DNA of 64,000 nt from UBA1479 sp038109305 (GTDB lineage: Bacteria; Pseudomonadota; Alphaproteobacteria; Rhodospirillales; Casp-alpha2): the NCBI GenBank assembly GCA_038109305.1, contig JAYNIR010000002.1:1-64000 (forward strand). Direction: 5' to 3'. The notes under the pieces were generated by a model. The model had not been told where the DNA came from. It made no database searches and was given only the letters and a program-made list of their open reading frames with translations. Each line of letters begins with the position of its first letter. Position 1 is the first letter of the stretch. The position numbers and the translations under genes are program-made. Shown here one piece after another: positions 1 through 13,589 of the stretch.

Positions 1-189
1 GTTCTCGAGGCACCTACTGGGGATTTCTCTGAGTAAATCTCAGTGCCTGTGAAAACCATAAACAAACACCCTATCCCCCTGCCTACCCCACCTGCCGTTT
101 TAAAAGGCCTCAGGCGCAAGAGTTTTGAGGCCGCCTTCCACAGCGCAAGACCTCTGAGATCGCGCTGAGAGAGCCTTAAAACAGCTCTG
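1..189. other. Gene-free left edge with small inverted repeats
   Basis: No convincing coding frame is visible and base composition is more AT-rich than the rest of the window. Two small perfect inverted repeats can be seen: CTGAG/CTCAG around 28-42 and GGCCTCA/TGAGGCC at 106-112 and 126-132. Neither carries a clear U-tract. The stretch lies downstream of tRNA-Lys, a kind of site sometimes used by integrating elements, but no integrase or attachment repeat is visible here. Confidence 0.4.
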
Positions 190-242
190 AAACGCCTCTT
201 TGTGTCTACTAAACGCCTCTTTGTGTCTACTAAATGTCTACT
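190..242. repeat. 21-bp tandem duplication with a shortened third copy
   Basis: A 21-bp unit beginning AAACGCCTCTTTG and ending TCTACT occurs twice without a mismatch at 190-210 and 211-231. A third copy at 232-242 keeps the first three and last eight bases (AAA plus TGTCTACT) and lacks the middle ten. It lies just beyond the tRNA-Lys terminator. It is too short to be a CRISPR array and no function is evident. Confidence 0.8.
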
Positions 243-247
243 TTCTC

Positions 248-298
248 AAAATCAAAGGGTTAGGGAGATATTTAAATCTACCCTAACCCATTGATTTT
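248..298 (-). terminator. Stem-loop downstream of tRNA-Lys
   Basis: Arms at 248-265 and 281-298 are 18 bases each and pair with a single mismatch. The loop can form a further short stem (AGAT/ATCT). The hairpin starts three bases beyond the encoded CCA end of tRNA-Lys, and a T-rich stretch follows on the minus strand, so it probably ends the tRNA transcript. Because T residues flank both arms it may act in both directions. Confidence 0.7.
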
Positions 299-300
299 AT

Positions 301-376
301 TGGTACGCGCTACAGGATTCGAACCTGTGACCTACTGATTAAAAGTCAGTTGCTCTACCAACTGAGCTAAGCGCGC
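301..376 (-). tRNA. tRNA-Lys (anticodon UUU)
   Basis: A 76-nt cloverleaf with the CCA end encoded. On the minus strand it begins GCGCGCTTAGCTCAG. The D-loop is normal, the anticodon stem ACTGA/TCAGT encloses loop CTTTTAA giving anticodon TTT, and the T-arm contains GGTTCGAATCC. The acceptor stem pairs throughout, with a G-U at the first pair. It reads lysine codons AAA and AAG. It is the only tRNA gene in the window. Confidence 0.97.
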
Positions 377-389
377 CTAAAAGCGGCAT

Positions 390-415
390 GGCCCCCTAAA
401 TCCTTTATGGGGGCC
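390..415 (-). terminator. Probable terminator of the gyrA-coaD operon
   Basis: A perfect GGCCCCC/GGGGGCC stem (390-396 and 409-415) has an AT-rich loop that adds a few more pairs. It lies about 80 bases beyond the coaD stop and just before tRNA-Lys. The T-run after it on the minus strand is short (CTTTTAG), so termination may be incomplete. Confidence 0.55.
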
Positions 416-495
416 GGGCCGGAAGTTACGTGAGACGGGACCGAGAGGTCAACGCCTTTGGCCCATTTTTTTAGGCCGATTTCCGGGATTTTCGC

Positions 496-1013
496 CTATT
501 CGCCCGCGTCCCGCCGTTCCGCGTAGCGATCCATGACCGCGGCCTTGACGTTCTGCGACACAAAATGCCCGATATCGCCGCCCAAAGCCCCGATTTCCTT
601 GACGAATCTGGATGAAATGAACTGGTGGCGCTCCGACGCCATGAGGAACACGGTTTCAACCTCGGGGTTGAGACGCCGGTTCATGGCCGCCATCTGAAAT
701 TCGTATTCGAAGTCCGACACGGCGCGGAGGCCCCGGATAATCACCGACGCGCCGACCTGGCCGACGAATTCCATCAACAGAGTGTCGAAGGGGCGGACGG
801 AAACCCGTTCGGCCATCCCCTGGGGCTCGGCGGCGATTTCCCGGGTCAGCAGATCGACCCGTTCGTCCAGGCTGAACAACGGCCCCTTGCCGATGTTGAC
901 GGCAACGCCGACGACCAGTTCGTCGACCACCGCGGCCCCCCGGCGGATGATGTCCATGTGCCCGTTGGTGACCGGATCGAAGGTCCCCGGATAAACGCCC
1001 CGGCGGACCGACA

Positions 1014-1014
<1 letters not shown>
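496..1014 (-). CDS. coaD: Phosphopantetheine adenylyltransferase
   Basis: CoaD transfers AMP from ATP to 4'-phosphopantetheine, giving dephospho-CoA, the next-to-last step of coenzyme A synthesis in the cytoplasm. The 172-residue length is normal for the family. The nucleotidyltransferase signature is visible as TFDPVTNGH, with TxGH at residues 16-19, and ISSRFVKEI lies later in the chain. The ATG shares its A with the TGA stop of gyrA (TGATG), so the two genes are translationally coupled. It ends in TAG. The identification is secure. Confidence 0.97.
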
Positions 1015-3836
<2,822 letters not shown>

Positions 3837-3910
3837 GCGTTTTTCTCTGATATATCAATGGTTAATGAAAACATTCGGCGGCTGGGAGCAACCACCGTGA
3901 CAGCCTCGTC

Positions 3911-3939
3911 ATTCTAGCAGATCGGGCCCTTGGCGACAA
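3911..3939 (-). promoter_or_regulatory. Predicted sigma70-type promoter for gyrA-coaD
   Basis: On the minus strand TTGTCG (3939-3934) and TAGAAT (3916-3911) are separated by exactly 17 bp. They match the TTGACA and TATAAT consensus at 4/6 and 5/6 positions. The predicted start near 3904 would give a leader of about 70 nt before the gyrA ATG. This is read from sequence only. Confidence 0.6.
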
Positions 3940-3991
3940 CTCGCGCAGCGCCGAATCAGGCCCCGGATCAGTGAAAGTTTTTTGTTTAAAA

Positions 3992-5872
3992 TTAGATAAT
4001 TACATCGGCTTCATGGGGCGACTGGCGGTTGGGGATGAAAACCGTCACGCGGGTGCCGTCGCCGGGCTTGTTTTCGAGTTTCAGATTCCCGCCGTGCATG
4101 CGCGCGAAACTGATCGCCAGCGGCAATCCGAGGCCCGCGCCCTCGCTCTGGTCGTATGGCTTTGGCGGGATCTGCCGAAGGGTTCGAGAACCCGGCTCAG
4201 ATCTTCCGGCGGGATTCCGGTACCGGTGTCGGTGACGACGATTTCGATCCCGTCGTCATACGCGGGCCGGACTTTGAGGTCGATCTGGCCGCCTTCCGGT
4301 GTGAATTTGATGGCGTTGATCCGCAGGTTGAGGATGATCTGACGCAGCCGCGTCGCATCCGCCTCGATCATTGGCAGGCCGGGCGCGACATCGAAGTTGA
4401 GCCGCAGGCCACCCCGCGTCGCGCGGTCCGATACGATCGGCAGGCAGCAGCTTACGATGTCCTTGATGTCGACGTCGCCGTAATCCAGCGCCAGGGCACC
4501 GGCTTCGATCCGGGAGATGTCCAACAGGTCGTTGATCAGCTTCAACAGATGGCCGCCGCTTTCGCGGATGCAATGGGCATAGCGGCTGACCTGCGCGGCG
4601 TCCATGGCGTCAAGCGGGATGGTTTGGAGAATTTCCGCGAACCCGTTGATCGCGTTCAGCGGCGTACGCAGCTCGTGGCTCATGTGAGCCAGAAATTCGG
4701 TTTTCGCGCGGTTGGCGTATTCGACCTCGGCCTTGCTTTTCAGTAGTTCTTTTTCCGCCCGGTCGCGTTCCTGTTCGCGGGATTTTATCCGTGTCGCCAT
4801 AGCGTTGAAGTTTTCCGCCAGCGACGCGACCTCCGACGGCTCCATGAAATACTTGTCGCCGACGCGGACCCCCAGGTCGCCGGCGGCCAGCCGATTGGAG
4901 GCTGCTTCGACCGCCGCGATGGGCGCCGTCAGCCGGCCGGCGAACCACCAGGCAAATCCGACGCCCGAGAGGAACGCCATCGCCAGAACGTATTTTGCAC
5001 CCTTCTGCACCTCGTCGGCGTGGAACGCCAATACGCGTTCGGGCTGCGGCACCATGACTCCCCATCCCAACCGCGGGATCGCCGCATATCCGGCGATCAT
5101 ATCCAAGTTTGCGGCCGGAGAATAAAACGGGAAATGCCGGTTTTGCCCGCGATCATCATTTTCACCGGTTCGACCATGGCGAGGTTTTTGATCGCGGCTT
5201 CCCAATCGGCGCGGGGATGCGACACGATGTTTCCTTGGTGGTCGACAATCGCCGCGTGGCCTTTTTCGCCGAACGCAATGAAACGCCGAAGGTCGCGAAG
5301 TTTGTTGAGCGACAAGCCCGCGACCACCCGGGGCGCGTCGGCGCTAAGGTAAACAAGGAAAACCGCCGGCAGATCGTCCTCGCCGACCAAAACCCGCGAC
5401 ACCGTCACGGGATTGCTCTCCGTCCGTTTGCGAGCGTCCAGATCTTACCACATCGCATCCCGGTTTTTCGGCAGGCAGCCGCCACCGGCGCCGGTTCTGA
5501 GATGCTCCACCGGCCGGCCGCATCCAGGCGGCAAATTTCGGTAATCCCGAGATCGCCGCCCAGCGCGACCATGTCGGCGGAAACCTCGTCAAGCGTTGCG
5601 TGATCGGCGATCAAAGCGAACGCGCGTTAGGTTTCCGATAGGTGTTCGCTGATAAATCGCGACAGGGTTTTTGCCAAGAGAAGCGAGCGTTCCGAAACGT
5701 CGGCGATCTTCGCTTCGAGCGCCCGTAAATAAAGCCAATAGGCAAGCAGCACCTCCGGCGTCAACCCAACAGCAATAAACGCAACCGCAAGCACGAACCG
5801 AAGGCGGACACCCCTGCTCGGCCCGATATTGGCCTGAATGCCGTTCATTGAATGCCTTCTCCTGCGCGTCAA
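3992..5872 (-). pseudogene. Decayed membrane sensor histidine kinase
   Basis: Joined in the right frames, this locus encodes a full two-component sensor kinase: an N-terminal membrane segment, a periplasmic Cache-like domain, a second membrane segment, HAMP, HisKA with phospho-acceptor His in MSHELRTPLN, and a HATPase domain with DTGTGIPP (G1), LEPFG (F box) and GAGLGLPLA (G2). The frame is broken by a TAA at 5627-5629 and by three apparent one-base losses: a C-run at 5409-5411, a T-run at 5124-5127, and a CC pair near 4175. The last falls between the F and G2 boxes. After correction the frame ends in TAA at 3992-3994. No response regulator is adjacent. It is probably inactive unless the breaks are sequence errors. 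Confidence 0.8.
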
Positions 5873-5935
5873 TGTCCGATATGCGGAGTACGGCCAATGC
5901 GCCGACCCGGCGCGTTACCGGCGCCAAAACGCGGA

Positions 5936-6430
5936 CTAGAAGGGAATTTCGTCGTCCAAGTCGGCACCGCCGCGGCCGCCGCCACGACCGCCACCGCCGC
6001 TGCCGCCGGAGGAAGGCCCGTCGTCCCATCCGCCGCCGCCGCTATCCGAACCGCCGTAGCCGCCGCCTCCGTCGTCACCGCGGCCGTCGAGCATTGTCAT
6101 CACACCGTTGAAGCGTGGCAATACGACTTCAGTCGTATATCGTTCCTGGCCGTCGTTACCGGTCCACTTGCGGGTTTGCAGGGTGCCTTCAAGGTAAACC
6201 TTCGAACCTTTTTTCAGGTATTTCTCGCAGACGTCGGCTAGCCGTTCGTCAAACACCACGACGCGGTGCCACTCGGTCTTTTCCCGCTGTTCGCCCGATT
6301 GCCGGTCTTTCCACCGTTCGGACGTGGCGACCGACATGTTGACGATCTTCTGACCGGATTGGGAAAAGCGGACTTCGGGGTCGCGGCCCAGATTGCCCAC
6401 CAGAATGACTTTGTTGACGCTGCCTGCCAT
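5936..6430 (-). CDS. ssb: Single-stranded DNA-binding protein
   Basis: SSB coats single-stranded DNA in replication, recombination and repair and recruits partners through its tail. The 164-residue protein has an OB fold in roughly the first 110 residues (starting MAGSVNKVILVGNLGRDPE), a long glycine-rich linker and the acidic tip DDEIPF that docks partner proteins. A good GAGGAA ribosome site precedes the ATG. It stands next to uvrA, separated by two small genes. Confidence 0.97.
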   Translation of the reverse strand: MAGSVNKVILVGNLGRDPEVRFSQSGQKIVNMSVATSERWKDRQSGEQREKTEWHRVVVFDERLADVCEKYLKKGSKVYLEGTLQTRKWTGNDGQERYTTEVVLPRFNGVMTMLDGRGDDGGGGYGGSDSGGGGWDDGPSSGGSGGGGRGGGRGGADLDDEIPF

Positions 6431-6450
6431 GAAGTTCCTCTATCGTCTTA

Positions 6451-6479
6451 TTTCTATTTCGTTCTCGGTTCACCCTCAA
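6451..6479 (-). promoter_or_regulatory. Possible ssb promoter
   Basis: On the minus strand TTGAGG (6479-6474) and TAGAAA (6456-6451) are 17 bp apart, about 20 bp upstream of the ssb ATG. The match to consensus is moderate. I looked for an alphaproteobacterial LexA box (GTTC-N7-GTTC or its complement) and did not find one. Confidence 0.35.
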
Positions 6480-6571
6480 CGGACGGTTTTCCGAGAATAC
6501 CCGGAATAGTTCGCCAACCGCCAGTCATTAGCCGGGCCGCATGACTCGGACATGGCCCCGCCCGGCCCTGC

Positions 6572-6811
6572 TCAATTCTCCCGGGGCGCGGGTAGGGTTG
6601 GGACGCCCTGCCGGGCGCGGGCGGCAAAATCCCGCACTAGGTCTTGGATATCGGCATCCGGTTCGTCCAGACGGACCAGCGCCAGAACGCCGATTTCCAG
6701 AAGCGCCATGCCGTAGACCTCCTGGCTGACCCCGGCCTGCATGAATTCCTGAAGCGCCCGGGCCAGAATTTCATCCGCCTTGTCGAACTGTGCTTCGTTG
6801 CTTGGGGCCAC
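6572..6811 (-). CDS. Conserved-looking small hypothetical protein
   Basis: A 79-residue, mostly alpha-helical acidic protein without a membrane segment or signal peptide. I do not recognise its family. The GTG start is chosen because GGGAGAAG lies five to six bases upstream. Codon use has the high third-position GC of neighbouring genes, which supports it being real. It sits alone between ssb and a small membrane protein, on their strand. Confidence 0.6.
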   Translation of the reverse strand: MAPSNEAQFDKADEILARALQEFMQAGVSQEVYGMALLEIGVLALVRLDEPDADIQDLVRDFAARARQGVPTLPAPREN

Positions 6812-6993
6812 TTGGCTTCTCCCGCTGTCCGCAATCGCACGCCCAACCGGGCAGGCGATCGTTTTTAAATCATGTGCAGCGGATAGGAAACCTCCGTGAC
6901 AGGTTCCGACCCAACCGCTGAAAAACAGAGGCGCCGGTATTTGACGCCAGCGCCAGGTTCCCCATTTTTAGCTTTTCGTTGCGGCGGGGATAA

Positions 6994-7110
6994 TCAAATC
7001 GGTGCCGTCATTGTCATCCAACCTGCCGCGTACGCCACGAACCACAGTGTCGCCGCCGTTAAGATGGCCCCGAGGGTCCATTTCATGGCGGACTTGTCGT
7101 CCTGTGTCAT
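6994..7110 (-). CDS. Single-pass small membrane protein (38 aa)
   Basis: A short frame begins MTQDDKSAMKW and continues into one hydrophobic segment (GAILTAATLWFVAYAAGW), ending in TGA. The start is fixed by a strong GGAGG seven bases upstream. A longer frame from 7221 exists but has no ribosome site. It could be a small inner-membrane protein. No family is recognised. Confidence 0.55.
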   Translation of the reverse strand: MTQDDKSAMKWTLGAILTAATLWFVAYAAGWMTMTAPI

Positions 7111-7259
7111 CTTTGCCTCCAGAACATGCGTCCGCGCGGCCATGTTGTGAAAGGAAGCACCTCCTGGCAGGAGGACCATAGCAGATATCAGGAAAATTTT
7201 CATTACGATTTCGAATGCCAACCACTGGAGTCCTGTTTACGTCGGACCGTCCAGCCTAT

Positions 7260-10235
<2,976 letters not shown>

Positions 10236-10264
10236 CAAAGGGCATAACAAAGAAGGAACGATCC

Positions 10265-11110
10265 ATGAAACTGATGATGTTTGATGCGGGTAAAGGCCCG
10301 AAACTCGGCGTTGTGGACGGCGGCGATGTCGTCGATGTCAGCGCGGCCTCGGCGACGCTGATGGACCTGATCGAAGGCGGCGGTAAGGCGCTTGACGCGG
10401 TTGGCAAAGCAGCGGCGAGCGGCCCGCGCCACGGACTTGATAAAATCACGCCGGCGCTGCCGATCCCGCGCCCGCCGAAATTCGTTTGCGTCGGGCTGAA
10501 TTACGCCGCCCACGCCCGCGAAGGCGGCCACAACATTCCTGAATACCCGTCTCTGTTCGTGCGCTATCCGACGTCGCTGGTCGCCGCCGAGGCGCCGGTG
10601 ATCCTGCCGAAAGTGTCCGAAACGCTGGACTATGAAGTCGAACTGACCTTCATCATCTGCCGTGGCGGCCGGGCGATCCCGGAAGACAAGGCGCTGGATC
10701 ATGTCTTCGGCTACACCATTTTCAACGACGTGTCCGTCCGCAAGTATCAGCGCTTCACCAATCAGTGGACCCAGGGCAAAAACTTCGACGGCACCGGCCC
10801 CCTGGGCCCCGTGGTGGTAACGCCGGACGAATTGCCCGCGGGCGCGTCGGGCCTTCGCATCACGTCCCGGGTCAATGGTGAAACGCGGCAGGATTCAAAC
10901 ACCGCCGACATGATTTTCGGCACGGCGCGGCTGATCGCGATTTTGTCGGAGTTCATGACCCTGGAACCGGGCGACGTGGTCGCCACGGGGACGCCGTCCG
11001 GCGTGGCGCATGCCATGAAGCCGCCGGGCTGGATGAAGGCCGGCGACCGGGTCGATGCTGAGATTGAAGGCATCGGCATCCTCGGCAATCCCATCGTCGC
11101 CGAGGCGTGA
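10265..11110 (+). CDS. Fumarylacetoacetate hydrolase family protein
   Basis: A 281-residue FAH-fold protein. The family includes hydrolases and decarboxylases that cleave 1,3-diketo or acylpyruvate compounds using a divalent metal. Typical blocks are KFVCVGLNYAAHA, LDYEVELTFII (the metal-binding Glu region), FGYTIFNDVS, and the C-terminal EPGDVVATGTPSGV. The ATG has AAGGA upstream and the gene begins 29 bases after uvrA, so co-transcription is possible. The exact substrate cannot be told from sequence. It is probably catabolic. Confidence 0.9.
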   Translation: MKLMMFDAGKGPKLGVVDGGDVVDVSAASATLMDLIEGGGKALDAVGKAAASGPRHGLDKITPALPIPRPPKFVCVGLNYAAHAREGGHNIPEYPSLFVRYPTSLVAAEAPVILPKVSETLDYEVELTFIICRGGRAIPEDKALDHVFGYTIFNDVSVRKYQRFTNQWTQGKNFDGTGPLGPVVVTPDELPAGASGLRITSRVNGETRQDSNTADMIFGTARLIAILSEFMTLEPGDVVATGTPSGVAHAMKPPGWMKAGDRVDAEIEGIGILGNPIVAEA

Positions 11111-11125
11111 TCCGGAGACGCGCCG

Positions 11126-11881
11126 TCAGGTAAGGATGCGGCGGGTCGATTTTTTCAGGTAGAGGATCCAGTAGACCTGTGCGCCGATGGCGGCAGCCGG
11201 CAGCAGCAGCCAGTCCAGCCCCAGAAGCGCCAGCGTCAAGACGATCAGCCAGAAATCGGCCCGCGCAAGTCCCCTGAACGTAAAGATCAGGACGTCCGCC
11301 AGGCTTGATCCAGGATCCAGGTCGGACAGCCGGGCGATTTGCGTTTCGCCCGTCGGGACAGCGCCGAGAAACGCCGGCAGGGCCGCATTGATCAATCCGC
11401 CCGCCGCCGCCGCCGCGCCCAGCCATAGCCAGACTTCGTCGCCGCTTTCAACCGACCAGCCGTATCCAAGGCCGAGGAAAAACGCACAGTGCACCGCGCC
11501 GTCGACGATATCGTCGAACAGCGCGCCGAAGCGGGAAGACATGCCGCGCATCCGCGCCAGTTCGCCGTCGCAATAATCAAACAGGTACGCGAGCGTGAAC
11601 AACAGCGCGCCGGCGCCGTGCCAGGCGATGCCGTTCCGCGTGAAACAGACGGCCGCACCCAGCCCCGCCAGCAGGCCCAAGGCCGTCACCTGATTGGGCG
11701 TCAGGCCGATCGCCGCCAACGACGGCGTCGTCGCGCGAGAAATCATGCGAATCAACGGCAAACACGCGGCGACACCGCGCCAAGGCGCAGCGGACGTCGG
11801 GCCGTTTTCAGTGGTGTTCGATCCCTCAGGCACGTATACGTGTCCTTGAAATATTACGGAACCATCTCTTGCACGTTTCAT
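11126..11881 (-). CDS. CDP-alcohol phosphatidyltransferase family membrane protein
   Basis: This family moves a phosphatidyl or similar group from a CDP-linked donor to an alcohol in the inner membrane. The 251-residue protein carries the signature as DYCDGELARMRGMSSRFGA followed by LFDDIVD, with Asp102, Asp105, Gly119, Asp123 and Asp127 in place. Several hydrophobic segments surround it. The ATG at 11881 has a weak ribosome site, and a longer frame upstream lacks family similarity. Acceptor and product cannot be assigned. It converges on the FAH-family gene. Confidence 0.85.
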   Translation of the reverse strand: MKRARDGSVIFQGHVYVPEGSNTTENGPTSAAPWRGVAACLPLIRMISRATTPSLAAIGLTPNQVTALGLLAGLGAAVCFTRNGIAWHGAGALLFTLAYLFDYCDGELARMRGMSSRFGALFDDIVDGAVHCAFFLGLGYGWSVESGDEVWLWLGAAAAAGGLINAALPAFLGAVPTGETQIARLSDLDPGSSLADVLIFTFRGLARADFWLIVLTLALLGLDWLLLPAAAIGAQVYWILYLKKSTRRILT

Positions 11882-11963
11882 TTGTGTGTCGTCAAGGGGG
11901 GAATCCGCCCGGCATGCGGACGAAACCGGCAAACGCCTCATGTACCGCCAATTTGCGGCCGGA

Positions 11964-12305
11964 TTACCGGAATGAGCGGAAGAGAGAGAAAAGCCCCCTG
12001 AACACCCGGCGGAACAGGTCTCCCGCCTTGGCGCCTTGGGCAAAGCCGCGGTCCAGCGCGTCGACGATCTTTTCCCGTTTCGCGCCGCGGACCTCCGCCT
12101 GGGCCTGTTCGACCTGGCTGAAATTGACGGCGCGCTTGCCGTTCCGGAGCTTCTTCGTGGAGAGATCGATCTCGTCCTCGACCACGCGGCCCTGACCGGT
12201 ATCTGACGCACCCGGCAAGCTTTGGCGAGCCTCGCGAATAAGCCGTTCGCCCAGCGTCGTCGGCCGGTTCGCATACGGATTTGTGGGCTGGACTGTGTTC
12301 ACCAT
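11964..12305 (-). CDS. Hypothetical protein, 113 aa, basic C-terminus
   Basis: A charged cytoplasmic-looking protein beginning MVNTVQPTNPYANRPT. The middle (DEIDLSTKKLRNGKRAVNF) and the basic, phenylalanine-rich end (FRRVFRGLFSLFRSFR) could form amphipathic helices. The N-terminal PTNPYANR pattern recalls flagellar-type small proteins, but I do not recognise the family. It lies upstream of the CDP-alcohol phosphatidyltransferase on the same strand and diverges from the DUF1223 gene. An upstream in-frame ATG would add about 12 residues. Confidence 0.5.
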   Translation of the reverse strand: MVNTVQPTNPYANRPTTLGERLIREARQSLPGASDTGQGRVVEDEIDLSTKKLRNGKRAVNFSQVEQAQAEVRGAKREKIVDALDRGFAQGAKAGDLFRRVFRGLFSLFRSFR

Positions 12306-12392
12306 GTTGTGAGCAGACCTTTCTGGCCACTTAATTGACATGTTTGACCGCATTCTGGGATCATTCTTTCCCGACGACGCGAGCCTGAGAAA

Positions 12393-13133
12393 ATGAGGTA
12401 TTTTAAATCTTTTGCCGCCGCCTTGACAGTGATTCCCGTCACTGGCGCGGGTGTCGCCCGCGCCGGCGAAAATCCTGTGGTCGTCGAGCTGTCTACCCCG
12501 CAAAGCTGCTATTCCTGCCCTCCAGCGGAACAATACCTGGGCGAATTATCGGCCCGGCCCGGCGTGGTTGCGCTGGAATGGCACGTGGACTACTGGGATA
12601 CCCTTGTCTACGGCTTCCACGGCAAATGGAAAGACCCCTTTTCATCCCCCGAACACACCCGTCGCCAACCGGTCTATAACGTCTCGATCTGCAAGCGGTC
12701 CGGCGTTTACACCCCGCAGATGGCGATCGCCGGCCATATCGAGGAAACCGGCACCCGCGACACCGTCATCAACACCCACATCGGGCGGTTGAAATCGCAG
12801 CCGAAACTGACCGTCGCGATTTCCGGCGGCCCGCGCCCCAAGGTGACCGTTACCGGCAATGCAGGCGCCGGTTCGGAGGTACTGCTCGTCCAGTTTATCA
12901 ACGAGGCGGTGACGCGCGTCCCATCCGGCGAGAACCACGGCAAGACGCTGAAAAGCCATCACATCGTCCAGGACATGAGCAAGCTTGCCGAATGGCGCGG
13001 CACCGACGCGGGATTCAACCTGCCGGCCGACGCCATCGGCGACAATCGCGGCTGCGCCGTCCTGGTGCAGGAACGCAATCAGGGCCGGATCATCGGCGCG
13101 GATCTGTGCCCCAACGGCGCGGGCATTTCTTGA
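12393..13133 (+). CDS. DUF1223 family exported protein, thioredoxin-like
   Basis: A 246-residue protein with an N-terminal signal peptide (hydrophobic stretch then GVARAGENP). The family signature follows as STPQSCYSCPPAEQYL, which holds the CxxC-like cysteine pair, and then EWHVDYWD and SGVYTPQMAIAG. DUF1223 proteins are predicted periplasmic proteins with a thioredoxin-like fold and unknown biochemistry. The TGA stop overlaps the probable TTG start of the next gene, which suggests co-expression. Confidence 0.85.
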   Translation: MRYFKSFAAALTVIPVTGAGVARAGENPVVVELSTPQSCYSCPPAEQYLGELSARPGVVALEWHVDYWDTLVYGFHGKWKDPFSSPEHTRRQPVYNVSICKRSGVYTPQMAIAGHIEETGTRDTVINTHIGRLKSQPKLTVAISGGPRPKVTVTGNAGAGSEVLLVQFINEAVTRVPSGENHGKTLKSHHIVQDMSKLAEWRGTDAGFNLPADAIGDNRGCAVLVQERNQGRIIGADLCPNGAGIS

Positions 13134-13573
13134 CCGTTCGCGCCGCCGTGCGCGCCTTCGCCTCAGCCGCCGCGGTCTGCGCCCATCCCGGCCCGGACCC
13201 GTCCTTCCAAGACATTCAGGTGCAATCGCAGGCGATCCAGCGCGCGTTGGATTCGGGCGAAACCGGCCGCGCGCTCCCCTGGATCGGGCCCGACGGATCA
13301 ACCGGCACGGTCACCGTCACCGGCCGGGGACTGGAAGCCGGGTGCCTGACCGTCCGGGTCGACGGGCCGACCGGCGCCTCTGATGATGCCTACTGCCCGA
13401 CCAATCACGGAGTTTGGGTTCATCCCGACGAAAAGTTCTATCGCCAGGCCACGGGCTGGGAAACATACGGCGGCACGGTGCGCACCAGTGCCGGCGGCGG
13501 CGCGCCCGAAACGCCCGAGGCCGTTGCCCGGGCGCTCCGCCGGGAATACCACGACTGCCTACGCGCGCGGTGA
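13130..13573 (+). CDS. Exported protein resembling 17-kDa surface antigens
   Basis: About 147 residues from a TTG that overlaps the previous stop (TTGA). A GTG at 13148 is an alternative. The start is hydrophobic and alanine-rich like a signal peptide. The core pattern IQRALDSGETGRALPW, PDGSTGTVTVTG, a cysteine, then DDAYC and HGVWV resembles the C-terminal domain of rickettsial-type 17-kDa antigens (ALE..RTG...W.NP..G..GSVTPT...C...YGTAC...GW). The two cysteines could form a disulfide. The family call is by pattern only. Confidence 0.6.
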   Translation: MTVRAAVRAFASAAAVCAHPGPDPSFQDIQVQSQAIQRALDSGETGRALPWIGPDGSTGTVTVTGRGLEAGCLTVRVDGPTGASDDAYCPTNHGVWVHPDEKFYRQATGWETYGGTVRTSAGGGAPETPEAVARALRREYHDCLRAR

Positions 13574-13589
13574 TCGCCGAAGGACGCCG

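Noticed and set aside
190..242. CRISPR array
   Set aside because: The repeat units are adjacent without spacers, there are only two full copies, and no cas gene is present.
6431..7214. LexA/SOS box between ssb and uvrA
   Set aside because: No GTTC-N7-GTTC or GAAC-N7-GAAC site could be found in either upstream region.
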